From DYKG01 sp964596185 (lineage in GTDB: Bacteria; Muiribacteriota; Ozemobacteria; Ozemobacterales; Ozemobacteraceae), in NCBI GenBank assembly GCA_964596185.1, contig CAZQUE010000008.1, positions 1 through 64,000 on the forward strand: DNA of 64,000 nt, written 5' to 3'. Position numbers and translations under genes: made by a program. The notes under the pieces are model-generated. The model was not told the origin of the DNA. It saw only the letters and a program-made list of their open reading frames with translations, and did not search any database. Each line of letters opens with the position of its first letter. The stretch's first letter is position 1. Positions 1 through 7,271 of the stretch are shown here, piece by piece.

Positions 1-22
1 AAAATATTTTTAAGCAGATTTT

Positions 23-667
23 TTAAGCAATTATTTCAACCATGTCGCCGTTTTTAATGCCGGCGGCGTTGGCTTCATCCGTATCAAGGTGAAAATCAAG
101 AGCAAATTTGTTGCTGGCGCGAACCAGAACGTTGTTGAAAATTACTGATTTTGGGCCATTGGATTTGATCGAAATGCGATCCATATCCTTCAGACCGAAT
201 TTTTCAGCGTCTTTGTCGCTGATATGAAGATGGCGGGATGCGACGATAACGCCTTCTTTAAGGGTTACCGCGCCCTTGGGGCCAACGATGACACAACCCG
301 GGGTGCCGGCAGTGTCGCCAGAATCTCTGACAACCGGTTTGATACCAAGCTTGAAGCAGTCAGTAGTAGAAACTTCTACCTGAGTTGCGGGTCTGACCGG
401 GCCAAGAATGCGGACTTTTTCAAGTGAGCCCTTGGGACCGATAACCATAATACATTCTTCAGCAGCAAACTGAGCCGGTTGTGAAAGATCTTTCATTGGG
501 GTCAATTTATAACCGCTGCCAAAAATGGTTTCAAGGTCGGCCTGCGAAATATGGGCATGGCGATTGGAAACACCACAGGGAATCATGCCTGATTTGATTC
601 GGCCGCGAATGTCAATGTGCTTCAGGACTTCTGCAACAATTGTTTTAACCTGGTTTTCATCCATCAT
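23..667 (-). CDS. pduL: PduL-type phosphate acyltransferase with N-terminal targeting helix
   Basis: A 214-residue protein of the PduL phosphotransacylase family, which converts acyl-CoA and phosphate to acyl phosphate and CoA, normally inside bacterial microcompartments. Visible family marks are the two histidine-rich metal-site motifs, SNRHAHIS near residue 34 and SRHLHIS near residue 142, and the C-terminal DFHLDTDEANAAG. Residues 1-20 form a likely amphipathic helix (MMDENQVKTIVAEVLKHI) joined by a linker to the core, the layout of the encapsulation peptide of Salmonella PduL. It lies 9 bp downstream of the 677-1738 gene, so both are probably one operon. No shell protein gene is visible; the operon may continue beyond the left edge. 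Family call is firm; microcompartment location is inferred. Confidence 0.92.
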   Translation of the reverse strand: MMDENQVKTIVAEVLKHIDIRGRIKSGMIPCGVSNRHAHISQADLETIFGSGYKLTPMKDLSQPAQFAAEECIMVIGPKGSLEKVRILGPVRPATQVEVSTTDCFKLGIKPVVRDSGDTAGTPGCVIVGPKGAVTLKEGVIVASRHLHISDKDAEKFGLKDMDRISIKSNGPKSVIFNNVLVRASNKFALDFHLDTDEANAAGIKNGDMVEIIA

Positions 668-676
668 GATTAGATA

Positions 677-1738
677 TCATCCTTTCCTGAAAGGCAGACT
701 CTTGTATTCTTCCGGTCCGGCAATTACCGCACCGGTGTCTGGAATGGTCTGCCCAAGCAACAGGCGGGCTTCATACAGCGGAGTAAGCTGGTTTGAGGTG
801 CCACCATCAGAGGCAATTATATCACAGCCGGTACCAGACGCAAGTGTAAAAGTTGAAAAAAGCTCAAGATCGTGTTTTTTGGCCTGTTCAACTATTAGTT
901 GAAGATTTTTGCCATCGCAATATGGGGTTCTGGCGGGAATGATCGCACCATGGCAACGCAGATCAGCCAGCATGGCTGCTGAGGTTTCGCCGGTAAATGC
1001 ACCCTGCACAGCCCAGTGAATCGTTGAACTGACCATTCTTTCGCGAAGTGATGGGTGAACCTGGGCAAAGACTCCAAGGGTGAGCGGATTGAGAACGAAC
1101 AAAGATGTGGGAATTCGCGTTGAAAGTGCGGCAGTGTCGCTCTGGATCTTTTTTAGTTTGGCCGGAGAAAAAGTCGATAAATCTACAAGGTATTTCAAGC
1201 CGGTTGAGATCTGGCTCATTCCAAGTGATTCGGCGACTTCGGCAGCCCAGGAAGTCAGATTGCTGCCGGCAGGAATTCGGCGTTGTCCGCTTTGGTAGAG
1301 GTCGCGGACGTCATCGGCGGTCAGAATTTGTGCCGGATTGGCTGCGCTTTCTGCCCCGGTGGCAGAAGAGACGGTTGCAACGATTTCGCCTATTTCACCC
1401 GGCAAAACGTAGGCAATGCCAAGATCGCGCATGGTCTGTGACGGGGCGGCTTTATGTTCGACGAGAATGTAAACCTGTGCGCCGCTTTCACCACAAAAAA
1501 TGCGCCAGAGAGCTTCTGTTTCAGCGTCATCGCGAATGCCCAGGCTTATTTTGGTTAAGTGTCTGTGCAAAGCGGGGCTGTCAAGAACGATGGCGTAAAA
1601 TCTTTTCAATCCAAGAAAGTTCAGGGATTCTGGGCCGGTAACTGTAACCCGGTCTGGGGCAAGATCAAAGGGCGGCTCGAAAAAACGGGAGCCGGACTTG
1701 CCTGATTCTGTGATGATTAAGACCTTTTTATCTGTCAT
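677..1738 (-). CDS. Two-part protein: flavoprotein-like N-terminus, triosephosphate-isomerase-like C-terminus
   Basis: A 353-residue protein, first gene of the visible pduL operon. Residues 1-125 look Rossmann/flavoprotein-like, with a segment LTKISLGIRDDAET that resembles the conserved helix of BMC-associated flavoproteins. A linker around residues 135-170 (ILTADDVRDLYQSGQ) is like short modules in ethanolamine and related BMC proteins. From about residue 170 the sequence follows triosephosphate isomerase: a proline after a hydrophobic strand, then HWAVQGAFTGETSAAML, nearly the family consensus. The catalytic positions look lost: no NWK motif at the expected place, IPARTPY where GHSERR is expected, and no clear catalytic glutamate loop. 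Probably not an active isomerase. Function unknown; a microcompartment accessory role is inferred from pduL. Confidence 0.6.
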   Translation of the reverse strand: MTDKKVLIITESGKSGSRFFEPPFDLAPDRVTVTGPESLNFLGLKRFYAIVLDSPALHRHLTKISLGIRDDAETEALWRIFCGESGAQVYILVEHKAAPSQTMRDLGIAYVLPGEIGEIVATVSSATGAESAANPAQILTADDVRDLYQSGQRRIPAGSNLTSWAAEVAESLGMSQISTGLKYLVDLSTFSPAKLKKIQSDTAALSTRIPTSLFVLNPLTLGVFAQVHPSLRERMVSSTIHWAVQGAFTGETSAAMLADLRCHGAIIPARTPYCDGKNLQLIVEQAKKHDLELFSTFTLASGTGCDIIASDGGTSNQLTPLYEARLLLGQTIPDTGAVIAGPEEYKSLPFRKG

Positions 1739-1750
1739 GACTCGAACATA

Positions 1751-1780
1751 ATATTATTTGCCGCCGGCAAAATCAATCAA
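1751..1780 (-). promoter_or_regulatory. Promoter with internal palindrome upstream of the pduL operon
   Basis: On the minus strand TTGATT (1780-1775) and TAATAT (1756-1751) are 18 bp apart. The spacer contains a perfect inverted repeat, TTTGCCGCCGGCAAA at 1757-1771, filling the gap between the two elements. A dyad in this position is typical of a repressor operator. Binding protein unknown; no regulator gene is adjacent. Confidence 0.5.
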
Positions 1781-1821
1781 AAATCTTTGCAGTTAAAAAC
1801 ATTGCTGCAAAATTTGCAAAG

Positions 1822-1858
1822 AAAAACAGCTGCCTCGCAGTTTGAGACAGCTGTTTTT
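1822..1858 (-). terminator. Rho-independent terminator of the 6S-like RNA
   Basis: An 11-bp stem (AAAAACAGCTG at 1822-1832 with CAGCTGTTTTT at 1848-1858), extended inward by CTC/GAG after one mismatch. On the minus strand it is followed by TTTTTCTTT, a good termination tract; the plus strand also has a T run, so it may work both ways. Confidence 0.75.
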
Positions 1859-1861
1859 AAT

Positions 1862-2066
1862 TTATAGACCCCGCGGTTGCCGTGTAAGAGAAAAATTGAA
1901 CCCGACTGAAACAGTACGGTTGTCCGCCTGCCTAATCACCAAGGACTTCGTAGCGGCTAATTGCCGTTCGTAAGTGTTTCTCGGCGATAAACAGAGACAG
2001 ATTCCCTTTCGGATACAGGTGTCGGCTCAATTTAACCTGTACTATCACGCACAACGCAGGGAAAAC
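1862..2066 (-). ncRNA. ssrS: Probable 6S RNA
   Basis: This stretch has no plausible gene but strong structure. Read on the minus strand it starts CCCTGCGTTG and ends GGCAACCGCGGGG; these ends pair in an interrupted closing stem (CCC, GC, GTTG and CGTG blocks). Near the 5' side lies TTGAGCCGAC and near the 3' side GTCGGGTTCAA, which resemble the TGAGCC and GGGTTCAA segments of known 6S RNAs and can also pair with each other. Length of about 200 nt and a terminator immediately downstream fit 6S RNA, which binds the RNA polymerase housekeeping holoenzyme. A weak upstream promoter (TTGCCT, 17 bp, TATCTA) ends near 2090. Called by eye, not by a covariance model. Confidence 0.55.
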
Positions 2067-2149
2067 TTTTTCAAAGAGCTTCTATTAAATAGATATCAAA
2101 TTATGGGGGGTTAGGCAAGCAACTTTGCTAAAATTTAAATCTTTATTTA

Positions 2150-2171
2150 TTGTGCAAGATTCTTTGCACAA
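2150..2171. promoter_or_regulatory. Perfect 8-bp inverted repeat upstream of the 2241 gene
   Basis: TTGTGCAA (2150-2157) and TTGCACAA (2164-2171) are separated by 6 bases. No T tract follows on either strand, so this is not an ordinary terminator. It lies 13 bp upstream of the -35 element of the next promoter, which fits a regulator binding site. Confidence 0.4.
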
Positions 2172-2184
2172 AGGGTTGGCAAAG

Positions 2185-2212
2185 TTGAAAATTTTGGTTA
2201 AGATAGTAGAAT
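2185..2212 (+). promoter_or_regulatory. Sigma-70-type promoter for the 2241 gene
   Basis: TTGAAA at 2185-2190 and TAGAAT at 2207-2212, spaced 16 bp, 28 bp before the start codon. Confidence 0.55.
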
Positions 2213-2240
2213 ATTGTACGCGCCTTAAGGAATATTGAGT

Positions 2241-2849
2241 ATGAAAGTATCATTAAAAGCGTTGTGCGTAATCTCGATGCTTGCCGTAAGTTTGACGGCA
2301 ACCGCGGTCACGCCAAGATTCGCCGAAATACACCGTGAGCCTCTCAAGCCCAGTAAAGATCTGGTATTCAAAAAGACTCTTTTTGTCTGTGGACTCATCA
2401 ATGCCGCATATCTTGGAATAAATGATCTGGTGGCAGCTTTGCAACTGGCAAAGACCAATAAATACAAAAACGTCGATGCAAAAACCCTTGCAGCACAACT
2501 GCTTGCCGTAAAAATAGGGCTGATAGAAAAGCCGGCGCTGATAAGATACATTGCCCGTGAGATTGCTTTTTGTGAGCAGTATCCCAACTTTCCGCTCGGT
2601 TTCAATGACTCACCCGAAGGCCCTGAAAAAATCAGTGCTGAATTTTTCAAAATCGCTGACCATATCGAGAATTTACCGGTTAATCACCAGGCCGGCGATC
2701 TCTCCATTTTGAAAAAGGAAGCCCAGCGTGTCGTATTCGACCTCTTCTGGACAGACAGCGAAAAAATGCGCAGCCTGTGCATGGATATGATGAATTTTAT
2801 CCGGGTTGAACTTAAAGAGGATCTGCCCTTCGACATTTTTGCCAAGTAG
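2241..2849 (+). CDS. Secreted protein of unknown function
   Basis: A 202-residue protein I do not recognise. The start at ATG 2241 is chosen because AAGGA lies 9 bp upstream; an in-frame TTG at 2235 is less likely. The N-terminus (MKVSLKALCVISMLAVSLTATA) is a typical Sec signal peptide, so the mature protein is probably periplasmic. The remainder is predicted mostly helical with scattered cysteines and no clear repeat or motif. It has its own promoter and converges on uvrB with a 29-bp gap, so it is likely a single-gene transcript. Confidence 0.75.
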   Translation: MKVSLKALCVISMLAVSLTATAVTPRFAEIHREPLKPSKDLVFKKTLFVCGLINAAYLGINDLVAALQLAKTNKYKNVDAKTLAAQLLAVKIGLIEKPALIRYIAREIAFCEQYPNFPLGFNDSPEGPEKISAEFFKIADHIENLPVNHQAGDLSILKKEAQRVVFDLFWTDSEKMRSLCMDMMNFIRVELKEDLPFDIFAK

Positions 2850-2878
2850 GGTTCCGGGGCAAAACAATTTTCAGCTTA

Positions 2879-4957
2879 TTACGGTTTGCCCTTTTTTCCG
2901 GGAACATTTCGCATCGCCCTCTTTTTGGCCACGCCCATTGCCCGGCCCGACTTCAGCGCCTGACCAAGCTGCGATAATACTCCAAGCTCGAGATTTTCTT
3001 CCTGAATGGCAATTATTTCATCGCGAATCATCGCTGCTTTTTCAAATTCCATCTTTGTTGCGGCAGTTTCCATCTCTTTTTTCAGCGAGTTGATCAGCTC
3101 AATAAGTCTGTCTGCTGACATATCCGGAGTCTTTGCCATTTTATCTTCACTTCCTGGCAGGAAAAGAGACGGCAACTGTTTGCTGATGGTTTTGGGCTCG
3201 ATGCCATTTTTCTGGTTGTATTCATGCTGAATTTTGCGACGTCTTGCCGTTTCATCGATACAGTATTTCATTGCTGCCGTTGTTTTATCGGCGTAAAGAA
3301 TGACCTGCCCGTTGGCGTTTCTGGCTGCACGGCCACAGGTTTGCATCAGAGCCCAGGATGAGCGAAGGAATCCTTCTTTATCGGCATCGAGAATTGCGAC
3401 CAGAGAAACTTCGGGAAGGTCGAGTCCTTCGCGCAAAAGGTTTATGCCGACGAGAACCTTGATCGTACCCATGCGAAGATCGCGCAATATTTCGACTCTT
3501 TCAATGGTGTCGATTTCATCGTGAAGATATCCTGTGGGAATGCCCATTTCAGTGAGATAGGCAGAAAGCTCCTGTGACATTTTTTTAGTCAGGGTAGTGA
3601 CGAGAACTCTTTCATTTGCCTGAATACGCTGATCAATCTGGTTGATCAGATGGTCGATTTGCCCTTCACTTTTTACGACGCTGATTTCAGGGTCGAGCAG
3701 TCCGGTTGGTCTGATCAGCTGTTCCGCAATAAGGTTCTGTGAAGATTCCAGCTCGTATGGGCCGGGAGTTGCCGAAACAAAAAGTAATGGTCTTTTGCGG
3801 CCGAGAAACTCTTCGAAAGTCAGACAGCGATTGTCAAGGGCCGATGGTAATCTGAAGCCAAAGTCGATAAGTGTCTGTTTGCGGCTGCGGTCTCCCCGGT
3901 ACATCCCTTTGAGCTGCGGAACCGTCATGTGCGATTCATCCAGTATGATCAGGCAGTCTTTCGGCAGGTAGTCGACGAGAGTGTCTGGAGGCTCTCCCTC
4001 GCTGCGCCCGGCCAGGTGCCGCGAATAGTTTTCGATGCCCTTGCAGAAGCCGGTTTCGCGCAGCATTTCAAGGTCGTAGCGGGTGCGTTCATAAATTCTT
4101 TGAGCTTCGATAAGCTTCTTGCCTTTTTCAAAGAATTTGACCTGGTCTTTCATTTCTTCTTCGATCGCCAACATGGCTTTTTCCATTTTTTCGCGGGTCG
4201 TAACGAAGTGCTGGGCGGGAAAAATTTCGACTGCTTTAAGTTTTTTGTTTACTTCGCCGGTGAGTGGGTCGAATTCTTCGATTTTTTCGATTTCATCTCC
4301 GAAAAATTTGACTCTGATGGCCACTTCGCTGGCGGCTGGAAAGATGTCGACCGTTTCGCCGCGGGCGCGAAACCTGGAGCGATGAAAGTCCATGTCATTG
4401 CGTGAATACTGGATTTCTATCAGGGCGCGAATGAGTTTTTGTCGTGAAATCTGCTGTTCTACTGCCAGAGAGATTCGCAGGCTTGAATAATCGGCGGGCG
4501 AACCCAGACCGAAAATGCAGCTGACCGAGGCTACCACCAGCACATCACGCCTTGTAAAAAGCGAGGTCGTCGCCGAATGGCGAAAGCGGTCGATCTGCTC
4601 GTTTATTGAAGAATCTTTTTCGATGTAGCTGTCGGTTGAGGGTATATAGGCTTCGGGCTGGTAGTAATCGTAATAGCTGACAAAATATTCGACGGCATTT
4701 TCCGGAAAAAATTCTTTGAACTCGGTGTAGAGTTGTGCGGCAAGAGTTTTGTTGTGGGTGATCACCAGAACTGGTCGCTGGATGCGCTCGATAACGTTGG
4801 CCATCGTGAAGGTTTTACCCGAGCCGGTAACGCCCAGCAGGGTCATGCGCTGATTGCCCTGCTCGATCCATTGGTGCAGATTGCTCACCGCCAGCGGCTG
4901 ATCGCCTCTTAAATTAAATGGGCTTTTGAGTTTGAAGCTGTTTTTTTGCTGATTCAT
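2879..4957 (-). CDS. uvrB: Excinuclease ABC subunit B
   Basis: UvrB is the damage-verifying helicase-like subunit of nucleotide excision repair, loading at lesions with UvrA and recruiting UvrC. The 692-residue length is normal. Walker A GVTGSGKT is near residue 42; the beta-hairpin that clamps DNA (YYDYYQPEAYIPSTDSY) follows near 95; DESH marks motif II; the interaction domain and helicase motifs (LLREGLDLPEVSLV, QTCGRAARN) are intact. The C-terminal UVR domain that binds UvrC is present (residues about 625-660), then a short basic tail. It is transcribed alone and divergently from the D-aminopeptidase gene. Confidence 0.98.
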   Translation of the reverse strand: MNQQKNSFKLKSPFNLRGDQPLAVSNLHQWIEQGNQRMTLLGVTGSGKTFTMANVIERIQRPVLVITHNKTLAAQLYTEFKEFFPENAVEYFVSYYDYYQPEAYIPSTDSYIEKDSSINEQIDRFRHSATTSLFTRRDVLVVASVSCIFGLGSPADYSSLRISLAVEQQISRQKLIRALIEIQYSRNDMDFHRSRFRARGETVDIFPAASEVAIRVKFFGDEIEKIEEFDPLTGEVNKKLKAVEIFPAQHFVTTREKMEKAMLAIEEEMKDQVKFFEKGKKLIEAQRIYERTRYDLEMLRETGFCKGIENYSRHLAGRSEGEPPDTLVDYLPKDCLIILDESHMTVPQLKGMYRGDRSRKQTLIDFGFRLPSALDNRCLTFEEFLGRKRPLLFVSATPGPYELESSQNLIAEQLIRPTGLLDPEISVVKSEGQIDHLINQIDQRIQANERVLVTTLTKKMSQELSAYLTEMGIPTGYLHDEIDTIERVEILRDLRMGTIKVLVGINLLREGLDLPEVSLVAILDADKEGFLRSSWALMQTCGRAARNANGQVILYADKTTAAMKYCIDETARRRKIQHEYNQKNGIEPKTISKQLPSLFLPGSEDKMAKTPDMSADRLIELINSLKKEMETAATKMEFEKAAMIRDEIIAIQEENLELGVLSQLGQALKSGRAMGVAKKRAMRNVPGKKGKP

Positions 4958-4974
4958 TGCAAATCGAGTATAAT
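4946..4974 (+). promoter_or_regulatory. Promoter for the D-aminopeptidase gene
   Basis: TTGCTG (4946-4951) and TATAAT (4969-4974) with 17-bp spacing. The -35 element lies inside the first codons of uvrB on the other strand, so the two transcripts start almost back to back. Confidence 0.6.
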
Positions 4975-5014
4975 ATATATCTGAAAAAATAAAAACATCT
5001 GGATGGTTTGCATC

Positions 5015-5830
5015 ATGAAAATTTATATTATTGCAGATATGGAAGGCATCGCCGGTGTCGTGACGCCCGAACAGACTTCCGGCAACTCATCTTATTTTGA
5101 GGCAGCCCGACTTCAGTATACGCGTGAAGTAAAAGCTGTATGCGAAGCAGCCCTTGAGGAAGGGGTTGAAGAAATTTACGTCAATGATTTTCATGACAAC
5201 GGCCTGAACATCATTCCAGAGAAACTTCCCAAAGAAGCGATGGTTATTCGCGGGACCTTCAGACCCTGTTCTGGTTTCGATCTGCTCGACAGCACCTTCG
5301 CCGGCCTTATTCTGCTGGGGGTCCACGTTCGCTCGGCAACCGTCGGAGGAGTCATTCCCCATACCTATACTTCTAAAATCAGCTACGAAATTTTTGGCCA
5401 GCCTGTAGGTGAGTTCGATCTTCTTTCTTTGATTGCCGGTGAAAACAAAGTGCCGACAATTCTGATCTCTGGCGATTCCGTCGCCATAGAACAGGCCCGC
5501 ACCAACTTGCCCTCCACTCACATGGTCATTACCAAATTCCCGGTGGGCAATGAGAGCGCATTGTGCATTCACCCAGATAGAGTCTCAGAACAGTTGCGCG
5601 AAGAAACTGGCCGGGCGCTGAGAAACCTTAAGGCGATCGAACCACCGCAAATTGCCCCGCCGACTCAGTTAATCATCAAGCTGCACGATGTGTCGATCGT
5701 CCCCAGACTCGAATGGATTCCCGGATTGAAGCGAATAGACGGCACAACATTCGAGTTTCTCGGCAAAAGCATGAAAGAAATTGCCAATATCGTCTACGGA
5801 ACTGCAACCCTGGCAGAGTGCAAATTTTAG
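5015..5830 (+). CDS. dppA: D-aminopeptidase, DppA (peptidase M55) family
   Basis: A 271-residue M55 metallopeptidase; the family forms zinc-dependent oligomers that release N-terminal D-amino acids and may recycle cell-wall peptides. The hallmark start MKIYIIADMEGIAGVV with the DMEG metal ligand, the NDFHDNG segment and GVHVRSATVGGVIPHTYT match the family. ATG 5015 is preferred over ATG 5003 because GGATGG sits 8 bp upstream and the protein then begins directly at the conserved motif. It is transcribed alone and its stop overlaps the stop of the convergent sigma-54 activator gene by 4 bp. No oligopeptide transporter gene is adjacent, unlike the Bacillus dpp operon. Confidence 0.9.
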   Translation: MKIYIIADMEGIAGVVTPEQTSGNSSYFEAARLQYTREVKAVCEAALEEGVEEIYVNDFHDNGLNIIPEKLPKEAMVIRGTFRPCSGFDLLDSTFAGLILLGVHVRSATVGGVIPHTYTSKISYEIFGQPVGEFDLLSLIAGENKVPTILISGDSVAIEQARTNLPSTHMVITKFPVGNESALCIHPDRVSEQLREETGRALRNLKAIEPPQIAPPTQLIIKLHDVSIVPRLEWIPGLKRIDGTTFEFLGKSMKEIANIVYGTATLAECKF

Positions 5831-7266
5831 GCCTTTTCCAGCTGATATTGCTTTATTTTTCGCTGCAGGGTTCTTCGCGATATCTCAAGCGAATCTGCCG
5901 TTCTGGAAACATTGAAGCCATGCTCCCGCAAGGCCGCGATGATTATCTGCTTTTCCGCAATCTGCAGCCTCTGTTCAAGTGAGCCACTGCAAGACAGGGG
6001 AGCGCTGAGGGCGATTTCGGGCAAAGACGCCCCGGCATCGCGGATAATTGCCGGAAAATGCTCGGGTTCAATTAAATTGTCGGCAAGAACAACCGCCCTT
6101 TTCAAGGCATTTTCGAGTTCCCGGATATTGCCGGGCCAGTTGTAGCTACTAAGAAGCTTTTCTGCTTCAGGGCTGAGCCGGGGTAATGGCTTGTTGTTCT
6201 GCCGGGCAAAAACGTTGATGAAATGTTTGCTTAAAAGTGGCAGATCGACCTTGCGTTCTCGCAAAGACGGCAGATTTATGGTCATCTCGTTTATGCGATA
6301 ATAAAGATCGTGACGAAAAGTGCCCGCTTTAACCAGATCGAGAATCTCGCGGTTGGTGGCCGCAATAATTCTGGCATTTACTTTGACCGGGGTGGTCCCG
6401 CCGACCCGGTAAAACTGCTTTTCCTGTAAGACGCGCAGTAGCTTAACCTGGGTGTTAAGCGATGTTTCAGTGATTTCGTCAAGAAAAATCGTGCCGCCGT
6501 CGGCAATTTCGAAATAGCCTTTTTTCTGAAAATCAGCACCGGTGAAAGCGCCTTTTTCATAGCCGAAAAGCTCGCTTTCAATAATACTGTCGGGCAATGC
6601 GCCACAGTTGACCGGAATGAAATTGTTTCTGGCAAAGTTTGACAAGTTGTGGATGGCATGGGCGACGAGTTCTTTGCCGGTTCCGCTTTCACCCTGGATA
6701 AGAATTGAAAGATTGCTGCTGCTGATTTTGCTTAAGCAGTTGAACATCGACAGCATTTTCTCAGACTTGCCGATAATGCCGTTGAAAGATATATCGCCGG
6801 TTTTTGACGGCGATTCACCAGTCTCAACTTCACAGATATTTGCCGGAGAGAGTTCGACAAAACATTTTTGCGAAACTTTCTGCAGCCAGTCTGGGATGGT
6901 GTCGATCAGTTGCTGAATTTCATATTCAAAAAGGCGAATGCGCCGGCCTTCCTGCCAGATAAACCCCGCGATTTCTTCGCGACTGGTATTGTGAAGCTCG
7001 TGCTGATATCTTTCGATAAGCTTGTTCAAAAGAATTAGATAAGGCACATATCGCTCAGAAACTGCCGGCACCGCACCCTGGGTAATGCCAATGTCTGCAA
7101 GAATTTTGCGCCGCATTTCTGGGGGCATGGCCAGACCGAAATTTACCTCACTTTTGGCCGGAGCGTCGAACTTGAGCTGTTCAAAAAGCATGTCGATTTG
7201 CTTGAGCCCGTCTGGAGCTATTTGCGAGAGGAATTCACCGGCGATTTCTTTGAGCGTTTCTTTCAT
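5827..7266 (-). CDS. Sigma-54-dependent transcriptional activator without receiver domain
   Basis: A 479-residue enhancer-binding protein. Residues 1-150 form a helical N-terminal region that I do not recognise and that has no phosphoacceptor receiver features. The AAA+ domain spans about 160-395, with Walker A GESGTGKE near 192, the sigma-54-contacting loop GAFTGA near 253, Walker B GTIFLDEI and the arginine-finger region LRERKVDLP. The C-terminus is a Fis-type helix-turn-helix (ISRRTLQRKIKQY). It lies 5 bp downstream of the zinc-ribbon TPR gene, so it is probably the last gene of a three-gene transcript starting at 8874. The unusual N-terminus probably senses a ligand or partner directly; the target promoters are unknown. 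Confidence 0.92.
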   Translation of the reverse strand: MKETLKEIAGEFLSQIAPDGLKQIDMLFEQLKFDAPAKSEVNFGLAMPPEMRRKILADIGITQGAVPAVSERYVPYLILLNKLIERYQHELHNTSREEIAGFIWQEGRRIRLFEYEIQQLIDTIPDWLQKVSQKCFVELSPANICEVETGESPSKTGDISFNGIIGKSEKMLSMFNCLSKISSSNLSILIQGESGTGKELVAHAIHNLSNFARNNFIPVNCGALPDSIIESELFGYEKGAFTGADFQKKGYFEIADGGTIFLDEITETSLNTQVKLLRVLQEKQFYRVGGTTPVKVNARIIAATNREILDLVKAGTFRHDLYYRINEMTINLPSLRERKVDLPLLSKHFINVFARQNNKPLPRLSPEAEKLLSSYNWPGNIRELENALKRAVVLADNLIEPEHFPAIIRDAGASLPEIALSAPLSCSGSLEQRLQIAEKQIIIAALREHGFNVSRTADSLEISRRTLQRKIKQYQLEKA

Positions 7267-7271
7267 CAGGA

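Noticed and set aside
1862..2066. Cobalamin riboswitch, tmRNA, RNase P or SRP RNA in the structured gap
   Set aside because: No B12 box, no tmRNA ends or tag frame, no RNase P core motifs and no SRP loop; the 6S reading fits better.
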